A stretch of DNA of 58,770 nucleotides from Acidobacteriota bacterium (GTDB lineage Bacteria; Acidobacteriota; Blastocatellia; Pyrinomonadales; Pyrinomonadaceae), in the NCBI GenBank assembly GCA_019639235.1, contig JAHBSG010000025.1, positions 1-58,770 on the forward strand. The letters run 5' to 3'. Shown piece after piece: positions 32,626 through 41,235 of the stretch. The notes beneath the pieces are model-generated. The model ran no database searches. It worked only from the letters and a program-made list of their open reading frames with translations, and had not been told where the DNA came from. Each line of letters opens with the position of its first letter. Position 1 is the stretch's first letter. Position numbers and translations under genes: made by a program.

Positions 32626-34206
32626 TTATCTACTATATTCGCCCGGTTCGACGCGTTCGGATGAACTAATCGGCTGCCCGAGCCGTTGTATCGAATGGAG
32701 CCGGAACGACTCTTTCTGATTTGGGAAATCTGTCCTAAAATGCCCGCCGCGTGATTCCTCTCGCCAGAGTGCGGCCGCCGCAACCAACCGGGCGAGCGTC
32801 ACGAAGTTGCGCGAGGCCGTGCTCAGGTTCGCCTTCGCGATCTGGTCAAATTCTGCGATCGCCCGCTGAAGCGATTCGCGATCACGAAGAATGCCAACCC
32901 GTTCCCACATTACCCGCTTCACGCGCTTCCTAACCGCCGTCGATAGCACAGGTTTCCGACTATCTTCCTCCACGTCATTTCCGGCTTTCGGTCGGCTACT
33001 GGCCACCGGTAACTGGCCATTGTCCATCGCTGCTGCCTCGCCCGCCCGAGCCCCAAAAACAAGCCCTTCGAGCAGCGAGTTCGATGCCAACCGGTTCGCT
33101 CCGTGAACGCCCGTACAGGTCACCTCGCCGGCAGCATATAGCCCTGGCAGCGTTGTTCTTCCCCATAGGTCTGTCCGCACGCCGCCCATGCAGTAATGCG
33201 ATGCCGGCGAAACGGGCAGCATATCTCGTGCGATTTCGAGCCCAAATGCCCGGCAGGTCTCATCGATCTTTGGAAAGCGGTGGCGGAGAAAGCCTCCGTC
33301 GAGCGCCGTCATATCCAAAAAGACCGTCCGCGAACCGGTTCGCCGCATCTCCGCGACGATCGAACGCGAAACGATGTCCCGCGGAGCAAGCTCAAGCCGC
33401 TCGTCGTAGCGGCCCATGAACCGCTCGCCCTGTGCATTTCGCAGAATGCCGCCCTCGCCCCGCATCGCCTCTGAGAGCAGAAACCGCGGCGCACACTCTA
33501 GGCTCAATGCCGTCGGGTGAAACTGGATGAACTCCATATCCGCCATGTCCGCCCCTGCGAAAAAAGCCATCGCCATCCCGTCGCCGGTCGCAACCGGCGG
33601 ATTCGTCGTATGCTGATAAAGTTGGCCCGCACCGCCCGTGCATAGAATCACGGCCTTTGCGAAGATCTCCCGGGGGTAGCGAAGTATAGGGTCAAGATAC
33701 CGCACGCCCGTGCACCGCCCGTCTGCGGTTAGTAGACTCTCTGTCGCCGCAAACGGCAGAAGGCTGATCCGGCTTTCGCGGCCCGCCCTCGCTATCAGTG
33801 AGCGGACGAACTCCGCCCCGGTCGAATCGCCGTGAGCGTGCAATATTCTCCGACGTGAGTGCGCCGCCTCCTGTGTAAAGACGAGCTTTCCGCCCTCGCG
33901 GTCAAACTCTGTTCCCCACTCAATAAGCTGTTTAATATACTTCGTGCCTTCAGTTACTAGCGTTTCGACCGCCCGCTCGTCGCAGAGCCCGGCACCGGCG
34001 ACGAGAGTGTCGCCTTCGTGAAGTTCAGCGTTGTCGTCATCCGAAAGGACAACGGCAACGCCGCCTTGTGCATATTCTGTGTTCGATTCGCTCGCCTTGT
34101 CCTTTGTAAGAACCGTCACATCGGCACCCGCTTCGGCCAAAGCGATCGCCGCCCGCAGCCCCGCGACGCCGCTCCCGATGACGATGAAATCCGTTGATAA
34201 GGACAT
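32626..34206 (-). CDS. nadB: L-aspartate oxidase
   Basis: 526 residues, FAD flavoprotein of the succinate dehydrogenase/fumarate reductase family. It oxidises aspartate to iminoaspartate, the first step of de novo NAD synthesis. Seen are VIGSGVAGLRAAIALAEAGA at the start, NTEYAQGGVAVV, MEFIQFHPTALSL, MRGEGGILRNAQGERFM, SPASHYCMGGVRTDLWGRTT and GANRLASNSLLEGLVFGARA. A linker of about 30 residues after this (MDNGQLPVASSRPKAGND) is poorly conserved and may include repeat-derived sequence. Having the aspartate route fits the use of kynurenine for catabolism rather than NAD synthesis. Confidence 0.93.
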   Translation of the reverse strand: MSLSTDFIVIGSGVAGLRAAIALAEAGADVTVLTKDKASESNTEYAQGGVAVVLSDDDNAELHEGDTLVAGAGLCDERAVETLVTEGTKYIKQLIEWGTEFDREGGKLVFTQEAAHSRRRILHAHGDSTGAEFVRSLIARAGRESRISLLPFAATESLLTADGRCTGVRYLDPILRYPREIFAKAVILCTGGAGQLYQHTTNPPVATGDGMAMAFFAGADMADMEFIQFHPTALSLECAPRFLLSEAMRGEGGILRNAQGERFMGRYDERLELAPRDIVSRSIVAEMRRTGSRTVFLDMTALDGGFLRHRFPKIDETCRAFGLEIARDMLPVSPASHYCMGGVRTDLWGRTTLPGLYAAGEVTCTGVHGANRLASNSLLEGLVFGARAGEAAAMDNGQLPVASSRPKAGNDVEEDSRKPVLSTAVRKRVKRVMWERVGILRDRESLQRAIAEFDQIAKANLSTASRNFVTLARLVAAAALWREESRGGHFRTDFPNQKESFRLHSIQRLGQPISSSERVEPGEYSR

Positions 34207-34681
34207 TACGGAAAATGTATCAAATCACGCAGCCAAGGCGCGAGTTTCACGGCTCCGCAGAGTCAGCATGGGATCGTCGTTCTACCTCCAGAACCGCTCT
34301 CGGGCTGTGGAAATCTCCAAAGCGCCTGAGAGAAATCTCGCAGTTGATGCACGAAAGAACACCGTACCCCCCGTCCGCGACAGTAACGATTTGTAAAGAG
34401 CCTTTCGGCCAGCTTCCCGCCGATATCCCCTCGCTTTCCGAGCCGATCATTTCCGGCACTCTAAAGCCAATGCACACATGCATTTGGGGGAACTTCAGAC
34501 GGCTCGGTTTCATCTCCGTTTTTCGGCCATGACCTAACAGCATCGGGTCACCTGCGAATATGTCCCGGTCCATCGAAGGAGGGAACGAGCATTGCGTCTC
34601 AAATGGGCAGACGTATCGGGGAGGCCCGCACCGACCAGGTCTCCGAGCGTGTACTCATTAATCACAAGGAGGTTAACTACA
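34207..34681. other. gene-free spacer, one unsupported minus-strand frame
   Basis: This 475-bp divergent gap should carry the promoters of nadB (left) and the Arg/Asp-rich protein (right). A minus-strand frame at 34247-34573 with an ATG encodes 108 residues (MDRDIFAGDPMLLGHGRKTE at the start) that I do not recognise and that has no visible ribosome site. No confident regulatory site was identified except AAGGAGG at 34666-34672 for the next gene. Confidence 0.4.
34666..34672 (+). promoter_or_regulatory. Shine-Dalgarno for the secreted Asp/Arg-rich protein
   Basis: AAGGAGG lies 9 bp before ATG 34682 and decides that start over in-frame upstream codons, which would precede the signal peptide. 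Confidence 0.75.
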
Positions 34682-35320
34682 ATGAGGCACAAGAATTTAA
34701 TAGCAGTCTTGATCGTCGTGGCACTACTGATGGGCTTCTCGCTCGCCACGTATGGCCAGGGCAAGGGTCAGCCCAAAAAAGGCCAGACCACCACACAACA
34801 GGATCGCGATCGAGACCAAACCCGTGATCAGGACCGCGATAAGACACCCGACCAGGACAAAGATCAGGATCGTGACCGCGACCGTGACAGGGATCGCGAC
34901 TTCATCCGGGCGAACGATCAGCAGCGCGACCAGGTCAATGCCGAACTCACGATGATGGAACGCAACCGCATTCAGGTCCGCGAAATGATCGAAGAATGCG
35001 GCAATGATGGATTCACTCAAAACCAGGCCCGGCAACAGCACGAACGCATTCGGAACCAAATGCAGAACATGGAGCAGGAACACGAGCGAATGAGGCTCGG
35101 GCTCAATGCCTATCAGGCTCAGCGGTTCCAGAATCAACTCGGCAAGATCGAGCAAAATCGAGAAATGCTCCGCAATCGTATCCAGATGATGGAGCAGGAA
35201 ATGAATCGTGGGGAGCTTGATCGCATCCGTCAACGGAACCATCTACGCGAGATGGAAAAAGCGATGAAGAAATGGCAGAAGCAGGTCCGCGATATGCAGA
35301 AGCATATGAACGCCGGCTAA
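34682..35320 (+). CDS. secreted Asp/Arg/Gln-rich low-complexity protein
   Basis: 212 residues. Signal peptide MRHKNLIAVLIVVALLMGFS, cleaved around TYG-Q. Residues about 40-78 are an alternating charged run of Asp, Arg, Gln and Lys (DQDKDQDRDRDRDRDRD). The rest is long helix rich in Gln, Glu, Met and Arg (MMERNRIQVREMIEEC, QNQLGKIEQNREMLRNRIQM), probably coiled coil. It may be a periplasmic metal- or stress-related helix protein, but no family is assignable. A strong terminator follows, so it is likely monocistronic. Confidence 0.82.
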   Translation: MRHKNLIAVLIVVALLMGFSLATYGQGKGQPKKGQTTTQQDRDRDQTRDQDRDKTPDQDKDQDRDRDRDRDRDFIRANDQQRDQVNAELTMMERNRIQVREMIEECGNDGFTQNQARQQHERIRNQMQNMEQEHERMRLGLNAYQAQRFQNQLGKIEQNREMLRNRIQMMEQEMNRGELDRIRQRNHLREMEKAMKKWQKQVRDMQKHMNAG

Positions 35321-35353
35321 CGCCACTTTGGGGTTGTTCTCCAATTCGTTTCC

Positions 35354-35384
35354 AAACGCCGCCTAATCAAACGGGCGGCGTTTT
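35354..35384 (+). terminator. rho-independent terminator
   Basis: AAACGCCGCC (35354-35363) pairs perfectly with GGCGGCGTTT (35374-35383), 10-nt loop, ending in TTTT. It lies 34 bp after the stop at 35320. Confidence 0.85.
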
Positions 35385-35396
35385 GCGAAGAACAAG

Positions 35397-35546
35397 GTCC
35401 GCCTCGTCATCACACAAAAAGAGGGACGCTTCAGGTGGAATTACCTTAACGCTGTCCCGATCAGAGTCATCTACGACCGCTGGATCAACAAATACGCCAA
35501 CCACTCCGTCGATCTCCTAACCAAACTCACCCGCGATCTGGAATAG
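35397..35546 (+). pseudogene. C-terminal relic of an ArsR-family regulator
   Basis: A plus-strand frame of 49 codons ending in TAG at 35544-35546 reads VRLVITQKEGRFRWNYLNAV, then PIRVIYDRWINKYANHSVDL and LLTKLTRDLE. This closely resembles the C-terminal end of ArsR/SmtB-type winged-helix regulators (EGRxRxNxLNxxPIxxIxDRW). The frame has no start and begins right after the terminator of the preceding gene; the helix-turn-helix is missing. Either a deletion or an insertion removed the 5' part. Confidence 0.55.
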
Positions 35547-35612
35547 AAGTCGTCGGCAAAGAGAAATGGAAATTGTCGGTTCACCCCCTCACCTGATATT
35601 TTTGAGCTACGT

Positions 35613-36188
35613 ATGAAGCTATTCCGCTTATCGATTTTTTCGCTGGTAATCGGTCTGGCGGTGGCAGGCTGCCAAAACGGGAAGATGTCGGCGGAACAGC
35701 GGTCGCTGGAAACTGCGGCGGTTTTCTCGGCAATTATTGAAGACAAATTCGCGTCCTCGACTGCTCCCTCATTGACGATCGCCACTAAGTCCTCGCATTA
35801 CCGTAGTGGCCCTTATCCTGCTTTGTTGGGCGACGACTTTCTTGAGCGTACTACGCCGGCAGAACGCGTCGCACTGTTGCAGGAAATGTATCCGGGCGTC
35901 GATGAAGATATCCTCCATGAATTTCAGAAGGTATTTGCCAAAGAAGCAACCTTCGACACAAGCATTCCTTTAAGGATATCGCGGCCGTACCGTTTGGTAT
36001 CGCAACCAGCCCCAGACGAAAACTATGTACGTTTCTCACAGGTAGCGTTCGGCCCAACTGGCACGACAGCCTTTGTCTCCCTCGTTTATGCCTGTGCCCC
36101 ATTGTGCGCGAGTGAGGACCATTTTCTCTTAGTAAAGGTAAACGGCGTCTGGCAGATAAAGGAACGCTTTCCCGGCTTCCGAACATAA
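35613..36188 (+). CDS. lipoprotein of unknown function
   Basis: 191 residues. Signal MKLFRLSIFSLVIGLAVAGC with lipobox VAGC and lipidation at Cys20. The mature part has no recognised domain. It carries a central acidic helix (PGVDEDILHEFQKVFAKEAT) and a C-terminal beta-rich part (YVRFSQVAFGPTGTTAFVSL, FLLVKVNGVWQIKERF) that resembles the NTF2/SnoaL-like closing strands of other small lipoproteins. The two Cys pairs in YACAPLCASED may form a disulfide. Monocistronic, followed by a strong hairpin. Confidence 0.8.
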   Translation: MKLFRLSIFSLVIGLAVAGCQNGKMSAEQRSLETAAVFSAIIEDKFASSTAPSLTIATKSSHYRSGPYPALLGDDFLERTTPAERVALLQEMYPGVDEDILHEFQKVFAKEATFDTSIPLRISRPYRLVSQPAPDENYVRFSQVAFGPTGTTAFVSLVYACAPLCASEDHFLLVKVNGVWQIKERFPGFRT

Positions 36189-36227
36189 AAATGCGTCGAC
36201 CGAAATTTCTTTCGAACGACGCATTTT
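36188..36227. terminator. bidirectional terminator
   Basis: AAAATGCGTCG (36188-36198) and CGACGCATTTT (36217-36227) form a perfect 11-bp stem with T-runs on both strands, and the loop itself can extend the stem (CGAAA/TTTCG). It starts at the last base of the lipoprotein stop and ends 20 bp before the convergent LysM gene's stop at 36248. Confidence 0.88.
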
Positions 36228-36247
36228 CTTTCGTAAACTGATCCGAC

Positions 36248-36628
36248 CTACATCGGTATCTTCAATTCCTGGCCCGGGTAGATCTTGTCCGGGTGCTTGA
36301 GGATATCGCGATTGTGGTCCCAGATGGCCTTCCACTGGATGCCGTATCCCTTGGCGATCTTCGACAGATTGTCGCCTGAGACGACCGTATAGGTGTGCAT
36401 TCCGCCGCCGGCCGCCGCCTCTGCCGTCTGGATGTTTAGAATGAAGTCGCCGTCGTTGAATTCCGGATCGAGCCTTTCATATTCATCCCAAAGCTGCTGC
36501 TTCGCCTCGGCGTTCGGAGCGGTCCCGGTGACGATAAGCGTGCCGCCTTCGCCCTCGCTCAGTTCATACGTCGTTCCGTTCTGGTTGGCGAGTTCGAGAA
36601 GCGTCTGATATTTCTCTTGTAATGACAT
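36248..36628 (-). CDS. BON-like/LysM domain protein
   Basis: 126 residues, no signal peptide. The N-terminal 60 residues resemble a BON-like fold (YELSEGEGGTLIVTGTAPNA, AKQQLWDEYERLD). A LysM domain follows at about 77-125 (HTYTVVSGDNLSKIAKGYGI, QWKAIWDHNRDILKHPDKIY, PGQELKIP). This resembles YgaU/Kbp-type BON-LysM proteins, which in E. coli bind potassium. It may act at peptidoglycan or in the cytoplasm. The BON lipoprotein gene upstream, 18 bp away, suggests a shared operon. Confidence 0.87.
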   Translation of the reverse strand: MSLQEKYQTLLELANQNGTTYELSEGEGGTLIVTGTAPNAEAKQQLWDEYERLDPEFNDGDFILNIQTAEAAAGGGMHTYTVVSGDNLSKIAKGYGIQWKAIWDHNRDILKHPDKIYPGQELKIPM

Positions 36629-36646
36629 TATCTCTTTCCTCCTTGT

Positions 36647-37129
36647 TTAGCTTCCCTTTTTGAGCTGGTTGTCGATGCCCGTGATGCCCGATTGCATTAT
36701 TACCTGAACACACTCGGCATATTTCGCGTTCGGCACCTCGCCGGTCACCGTAACCTTGCCGCTGACCACCGAAACGCTCGCTCCGGTACAGCCTGCTTTC
36801 TTGAGGTTCTCGGTGATCTTTCCCGTCAATGCCGGATCTGGTGCCGCCGGTGTCGCGACCGGAAGCGGCTTCGTCGTCAGGTTGTTCGTCACCGACTTGA
36901 TGCCCTCGACCGCTCCTGCCGAAGCCTGTGCCTTGTTCTTTGCCGTGATGTCGGCAACCTCGCCGGTCAGCGTCGCAACGCCGCCATTGACCGCCACCGT
37001 AACACCCGAAACGCCGTCCGCCGTCAGCCTATCCTGAACCGCTTTCTGCAGGTCAGCATCGCTCTTGCCGCAGGCCGCAAGAAACATCAACGCTGCGATG
37101 GCCAAAACTGTAAAGTACTTAACTTTCAT
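36647..37129 (-). CDS. BON-domain lipoprotein
   Basis: 160 residues from ATG 37127-37129, next to a good GGAGGGAAG ribosome site. Signal MKVKYFTVLAIAALMFLAAC with lipidation at Cys20. Two BON domains follow: about 28-90 (LTADGVSGVTVAVNGGVATL, TGEVADITAKNKA) and about 100-158 (ITENLKKAGCTGASVSVVSG, KVTVTGEVPNAKYAECV). BON domains bind phospholipid or link to membranes, as in OsmY. It is upstream of the BON/LysM gene, so both could guard the envelope under osmotic stress. A longer start at 37309 is rejected because the signal peptide would be buried. Confidence 0.88.
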   Translation of the reverse strand: MKVKYFTVLAIAALMFLAACGKSDADLQKAVQDRLTADGVSGVTVAVNGGVATLTGEVADITAKNKAQASAGAVEGIKSVTNNLTTKPLPVATPAAPDPALTGKITENLKKAGCTGASVSVVSGKVTVTGEVPNAKYAECVQVIMQSGITGIDNQLKKGS

Positions 37130-37309
37130 CTTCCCTCCCTTCAGTGTTTCAAAAAAATCCAAACGAAAATGCTTTGCAAAACGCCTATTTGCCCGAAGTG
37201 AACGGCAGCCAAAGCTCGGCAGCCCTTCTTTTACCCCGGTCAGAAATTGCGTGCCTCTATCTTGTGGCATATCCCAAGATTTTTCAACCAAAATCTTTCT
37301 AAAGCACAA

Positions 37310-37822
37310 TCAAAAAACTTCCTCAACGATTTGACTCGCTACAGCGTACGATGAAAGCCCGGGCCGGACTATGAAGTGCCAGTCCGCCAGGCAGTAAACG
37401 GCCTGTCTTTCCTCAAAAAGCTTCATGGCGGTGTCGCGGTCCTTGGCAAGCGGGCGCTCTTTTCGCGATTTCCGGATGTTTTGCCAGCAATGCTCGAAGG
37501 TAGATTCGAGCCAGACGGTCGTCAGCCCGTGTCGTTTGATCATTTCGCGGTTCTCTTCGATCGTCCAGGTGCCGCCGCCGAGCGAAATGATCCGCGCCGA
37601 GCTTTCGTTGAGCAATTTTACGAGGCTCTCAGCCTCGATCTCGCGGTAGCGGCCGATCCCGTCTTCCGTAATTATATCCGCGATCCGCCGCTTTGTTTCC
37701 TGCTCGATAAAGTGATCCAGATCGGCCCTTTCGGCCCCCAAAAGCTTTGCAAGATGGCGGGCGACGCTCGATTTTCCGACTCCCATGAAACCGGTCAGGG
37801 CAATGCGGGTCTGCTCTGGCAT
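37310..37822 (-). CDS. aroK: shikimate kinase
   Basis: 170 residues from ATG 37820-37822. P-loop kinase phosphorylating shikimate in aromatic amino-acid synthesis. Walker A is GFMGVGKSS at 11-19, substrate-binding D34/D36 lie in ADLDHFIE, R58 or R60 in GIGRYREIE, and the GGG at 82-84 in ISLGGGTW. The LID carries ERPLAKDR. Length matches the usual 165-180. It starts 13 bp after the histone-deacetylase-like gene, so they share a transcript. Confidence 0.9.
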   Translation of the reverse strand: MPEQTRIALTGFMGVGKSSVARHLAKLLGAERADLDHFIEQETKRRIADIITEDGIGRYREIEAESLVKLLNESSARIISLGGGTWTIEENREMIKRHGLTTVWLESTFEHCWQNIRKSRKERPLAKDRDTAMKLFEERQAVYCLADWHFIVRPGLSSYAVASQIVEEVF

Positions 37823-37835
37823 GCCAAAAAGTGTA

Positions 37836-38768
37836 TCACACCGATACACCGCTCGCCCGTTCGCCAAAAAATACGGCTTTCACCGCCCGTATCGTATTGC
37901 AGTGTATCTCAACGGTTTGCTCGATCTCCGCCGCATAGCCGCCGCTCATCGTCGTAACAATTGGAGAGCCCTCCGAACGGGCAAACTCGAGCAAAATTTT
38001 GTCCCGCCGCCGCAGCCCGTCAATTGAAAGCCCGAGCCGCCCGAGCTTATCGCCCGCGAAAGGATCTGCCCCGGCCAGATAAAAGATAACGTCAGGCGAA
38101 TGTACACGAACCCGCTCAAGCGCACTCTCGAGCGTTGCAAGATACTCCGCATCGGCCGTGCCATCCGGAAGTTCGATGTCGAGCGACGAGGCCTGCTTGA
38201 AGAGCGGATAGTTCTTCGCTCCGTGCATTGAGAATGTAAAGACTGAGTCGTCCTCGGCGAAGATGAATGCCGTTCCGTCGCCCTGATGTACGTCGAGGTC
38301 GATGATCAAAAACCGCTCGGCAAGCCGCTCCCGCTGGAGCACTCTGATCGCCACCGCCACATCATTAAATACGCAAAACCCCTCGCCGCGGTCGGGATAA
38401 GCGTGGTGCGTTCCGCCCGCGAGATTTGAAGCAATGCCGGAATGCATCGCCTCGCGAGCCGCCATTATTGTCCCCGAGATCGCATGGAACGACCGCCGCA
38501 CCAGCGACCGGCTCCACGGCAACCCGAGCTTGCGGATCTCTTTCTCCGTCAGCCGCCCTTCGCTCAGACGCGTGACGTAATCCTCGGTGTGCACCAGCAA
38601 CAGATCTTCGACGGCCGCGGGTTCGGGTTCGACGACTTCGTCACTCCGCAAAGTTCCCTCGGCCAGCAAACGGTCGCGGACAAGTTCGAATTTTCGTATC
38701 GGGAAAACGTGGCCTTCGCCGATCTCAGCGTAGTAATAGGGCGAGTAGAAAAGCCGGTAACCGCTCAT
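37836..38768 (-). CDS. histone deacetylase-like (AcuC/AphA family) amidohydrolase
   Basis: 310 residues from ATG 38766-38768. Zn-dependent deacetylase of the arginase/HDAC fold. Catalytic His pair H121-H122 (GGTHHAYPDRGEGFCVFND), zinc ligands D159 and H161 (IDLDVHQGDGT) and a third Asp in GADPFAGDKLGRLGLS. Bacterial members deacetylate polyamines or acetyl-lysine of acetyl-CoA synthetase; the substrate is not readable. It precedes aroK by 13 bp. An upstream start at 38840 is less likely: the residues it adds are unlike the family. Confidence 0.9.
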   Translation of the reverse strand: MSGYRLFYSPYYYAEIGEGHVFPIRKFELVRDRLLAEGTLRSDEVVEPEPAAVEDLLLVHTEDYVTRLSEGRLTEKEIRKLGLPWSRSLVRRSFHAISGTIMAAREAMHSGIASNLAGGTHHAYPDRGEGFCVFNDVAVAIRVLQRERLAERFLIIDLDVHQGDGTAFIFAEDDSVFTFSMHGAKNYPLFKQASSLDIELPDGTADAEYLATLESALERVRVHSPDVIFYLAGADPFAGDKLGRLGLSIDGLRRRDKILLEFARSEGSPIVTTMSGGYAAEIEQTVEIHCNTIRAVKAVFFGERASGVSV

Positions 38769-38852
38769 TAGGTATAAGTTTAGGGACCCGAACCGTGTTC
38801 TTACAAGTTCGCGTCCCTTTTGGCGGTGTGGCAGGTTCATTCGTCGATCGCG

Positions 38853-40094
38853 TTATAGCACATTGCCGAGCGCGAGGCTGACAAGGTCGAAATATGCCGG
38901 CGTTTCCTGATAGCCGTAATCGGCCTGCTGCTGAAGCATCGCGTCGCGATAGCCCAGTTCGTAGCCCTCGGCCATCAGCCGGCGGCGTTCGCCGAGGCAG
39001 ACCGAGCACATGCTATAGTTATCGCCCGTGTAGGCATACGGCTCCGTGTAATAGTCGTCATAAATTCCGCGTTGCCGTGCATACATTCCGTCCTGCAAGC
39101 CTTCGTAGTAACCGGTCGCGAGTGTCCGTGCGAGCAGGTCGCTGACGTAGCCGCCCGAGAACTGATCTACCAGCCCAATGATCATCGGCTCAAAGCCCGT
39201 TCCGCCGAGGTCGTTGCCGCCATAGTAACCGGCATCATCGTAATAGGCCGGCTGATAATAATTGCCGGTGTACATCGGCGAGGCATAGACCGGCCGAGCA
39301 TAACGCGGTTCGGCGTAATCCGGCATGCCGGCGTCATAGCCCTGCCCGCCGAGGAAGTTCCCTAGCACGACGCGGAGAAGTTCATCCTTCCAATCGCCAC
39401 CGTAATAGCGGTCATCGTAGTTATCGTTGCCGTAGTAATAGCCGTCGTCATAGTCGTAGTAACGATCGCGGTTCGCCTTTGGCCCGGCCCATGGCGGCGG
39501 TCCCGGAGCCCAAGCCGGCCGGCCGCGGCGGTTGTCATAGTCGCGATCCCGGAAGATCACGCGATAGTCACGGTCGTAGCGATCGTAGCGATCGTACCTG
39601 TCGCGGTCGCGGACCGTTCGCCGATACTCGCGGTCGCGTTCCTTCACTGCTTTGCGATACTCCTTTTCATAGCGACGCTCGGCTTTCTCATATTCCTTCC
39701 GCTCGCGGCGGATCTCCTGCCGGATGCGGTTCTCTTGCGGCCGTTCGTAATTGCGGTTTGCCCAGTACGGCGTGCCGTTCTCCTTGCGTGCCGACCGCCG
39801 ACGTTCATCGCCGCGTCCTCTTGATTGCCGGTCGCTCCATTCCTGTTGCCGACGCGATTCGGTATCGCTCCGACGCTGTTGCTCGCGAGACTTTCGATCG
39901 CTCCATTCCTGTTGGCGCCGAGATTCGCGGTCGCTGCGTTGCTGTTGCTGCCCGGCCCAGGCAGGCTTTCCGCCGCCTCTCTCGCCGCCGCGGCCTTTGC
40001 CGTTGCCGCGTCCCTGTGCGGAGACGTCCGCCGCACCGACAAAAAGCGCGCTGCCGACGGCCAAAGCTGCCATGATTCCAAGTCTTTTTTGCAT
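38853..40094 (-). CDS. secreted Arg/Tyr/Asp-rich low-complexity protein
   Basis: 413 residues from ATG 40092-40094, with a GGAGGATC ribosome site. Signal MQKRLGIMAALAVGSALFVG, cleaved near VSA-Q. Residues about 25-95 are Arg/Gln/Ser-rich with a repeating QQRSDRESRRQQEWSDR unit; about 115-190 are charged helix; about 190-300 are Tyr/Asp/Gly-rich (DRYYDYDDGYYYGNDNYDD); the C-terminus has a more conserved helical part with CSVCLGERRRLM and YGYQETPAYFDLVSLALGNV. No family recognised; an extracellular or envelope structural role is plausible. A longer upstream frame is only repeat DNA. Confidence 0.85.
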   Translation of the reverse strand: MQKRLGIMAALAVGSALFVGAADVSAQGRGNGKGRGGERGGGKPAWAGQQQQRSDRESRRQQEWSDRKSREQQRRSDTESRRQQEWSDRQSRGRGDERRRSARKENGTPYWANRNYERPQENRIRQEIRRERKEYEKAERRYEKEYRKAVKERDREYRRTVRDRDRYDRYDRYDRDYRVIFRDRDYDNRRGRPAWAPGPPPWAGPKANRDRYYDYDDGYYYGNDNYDDRYYGGDWKDELLRVVLGNFLGGQGYDAGMPDYAEPRYARPVYASPMYTGNYYQPAYYDDAGYYGGNDLGGTGFEPMIIGLVDQFSGGYVSDLLARTLATGYYEGLQDGMYARQRGIYDDYYTEPYAYTGDNYSMCSVCLGERRRLMAEGYELGYRDAMLQQQADYGYQETPAYFDLVSLALGNVL

Positions 40095-40269
40095 AAGATC
40101 CTCCAAATTTGCTTGGACTCGAGTGTGGTCACCGGTTTGATGTGCAACTGCCGTTCCGCTGAAAAACTCCCGAAAACCACCGCCATTTGCACGGTTTTCA
40201 TACACTTCCGCCGCCCGATATCGTGTATCCGCTCGACTTTTCGTGCAAATTCGAAGGATCGCAGGGCCG

Positions 40270-40560
40270 GCCGGTGTTTCATTTTTCCGAGAGAGCGGGC
40301 GTTTCTGAAAACACCGGAAACATCGCGAACATCGCGAACAACGGAAACATCTGAAACATCTGAAACATCTGAAACATCTGAAACATCTGAAACAAGTGAA
40401 ACAAGTGAAACATCTGAAACAAGTGAAACGGCTGAAACGGCCGGGCCCGGAGATTTGTGAAGTGGGATTTGGGACTTTGGATCTGCATCTTCGCATTGTC
40501 AATTGCTAATTGGACCATCGTAAATTGGTTAATAATGGAAATTGGGCTTTGGGATTTGGT
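40270..40560 (+). repeat. composite repeat: head, 9-bp array and conserved flank
   Basis: The CCGGTGTTTCATTTTT head (about 40270-40287) is followed by about twelve 9-mers of GAAACATCT/GAAACAAGT type (40321-40440), then GGGCCCGGAGATTTGTGAAG and a flank with GGGATTTGGGACTTTGGA. The flank recurs at about 58336-58460 in the same orientation and at about 48950-49075 inverted. The composite therefore has at least three related copies. Confidence 0.78.
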
Positions 40561-40989
40561 CTCCGGCTAACGGCTTATAGCTAACAGCTAACAGCTATTA
40601 GCCAACAGCTGACAGCTCGCAGCTCATCGCATTCGGCCTCCGCGATCTCTGCGGACTCTGCGTTAAGATCGTTTTTCCGCGAAGCCGCAAAGGCCCCGCA
40701 AAGGTTTACCTTCTAGTCACCATTCTCTATTCACCATTGAATCGCCTCCACTGCCATTGTCTTGGATCCGAAAACCAAACCGAATGATGATCCGTGAGAT
40801 ATGAATGATATGGATAATATGGAAGGTGCGAGTTGTGAGTTGCAGAGTTACAGAGTGACAGAGTTGCGGAGGGTGAGGTCCAGATTCCGCATTCCGGATT
40901 TGGCCCTTGTCACTCGTCACTCGTCACTCGTCACTCGTCCCTCGCCACTAAACCGTGCCCTTCCTTACGGTCGGGCTACTGACACGATC

Positions 40990-41110
40990 CGAATTCCGGA
41001 AGCTCCCCTCCTTGTTTAGGAGGGGTGGACGCCGTTTCGGCGGACGGGGTGGTAGAAGGTTTCGAGTCCCGGCTTTAGCCGGCCAGTTTTGAGTCCCGGC
41101 TTTAGCCGGC
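40990..41110 (+). repeat. palindrome repeat plus GAGTCCCGGCTTTAGCCGGC boxes
   Basis: GAATTCCGGAAGCTCCCCTC begins the second copy of the CCCCTCC-palindrome repeat. It ends in two tandem boxes of TTTGAGTCCCGGCTTTAGCC-type sequence whose CCGGCTTTAGCCGG core is a hairpin. The third copy at 58013-58117 has the same order. Confidence 0.75.
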
Positions 41111-41235
41111 CGCAAGAGTTACGCCTTCAGGCGTGACCATATGCAGAGGCCCTGTGTCAGAGGCCCGCGCGTCAGCAAGGGCTTAACATCCGATTCGGCC
41201 CGTGTGAGTCGTCGGAGACGGTGGCATTCTGACCA

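Larger units (their letters stand above)
40095..41235. other. 1.1-kb gene-free region packed with repeats
   Basis: Between the low-complexity secreted gene (minus) and the RHS graveyard there is no supported gene. In order: about 40270-40440 a 9-bp GAAACNNNT array with the conserved CCGGTGTTTCATTTTT head; 40441-40560 a shared flank; 40565-40625 AGCT repeats; 40640-40705 CGCAGAG/CCGCAAAGG sequence; 40860-40960 short CACTCGT tandems; 40990-41070 the CCCCTCC palindrome repeat; 41063-41110 two GAGTCCCGGCTTTAGCCGGC boxes; 41156-41182 the 27-bp element. Confidence 0.75.

Noticed and set aside
40321..40440. CRISPR-like or coding repeat from the GAAACATCT array
   Set aside because: Nine-bp period with no spacers; the Cys/Phe-rich frames on the other strand are composition artefacts, and the real secreted protein begins at 40094 with its own ribosome site and signal peptide.
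41063..41110. tRNA-like sequence
   Set aside because: The GAGTCCCGGCTTTAGCCGGC boxes form simple hairpins and recur as repeats; no cloverleaf is possible.
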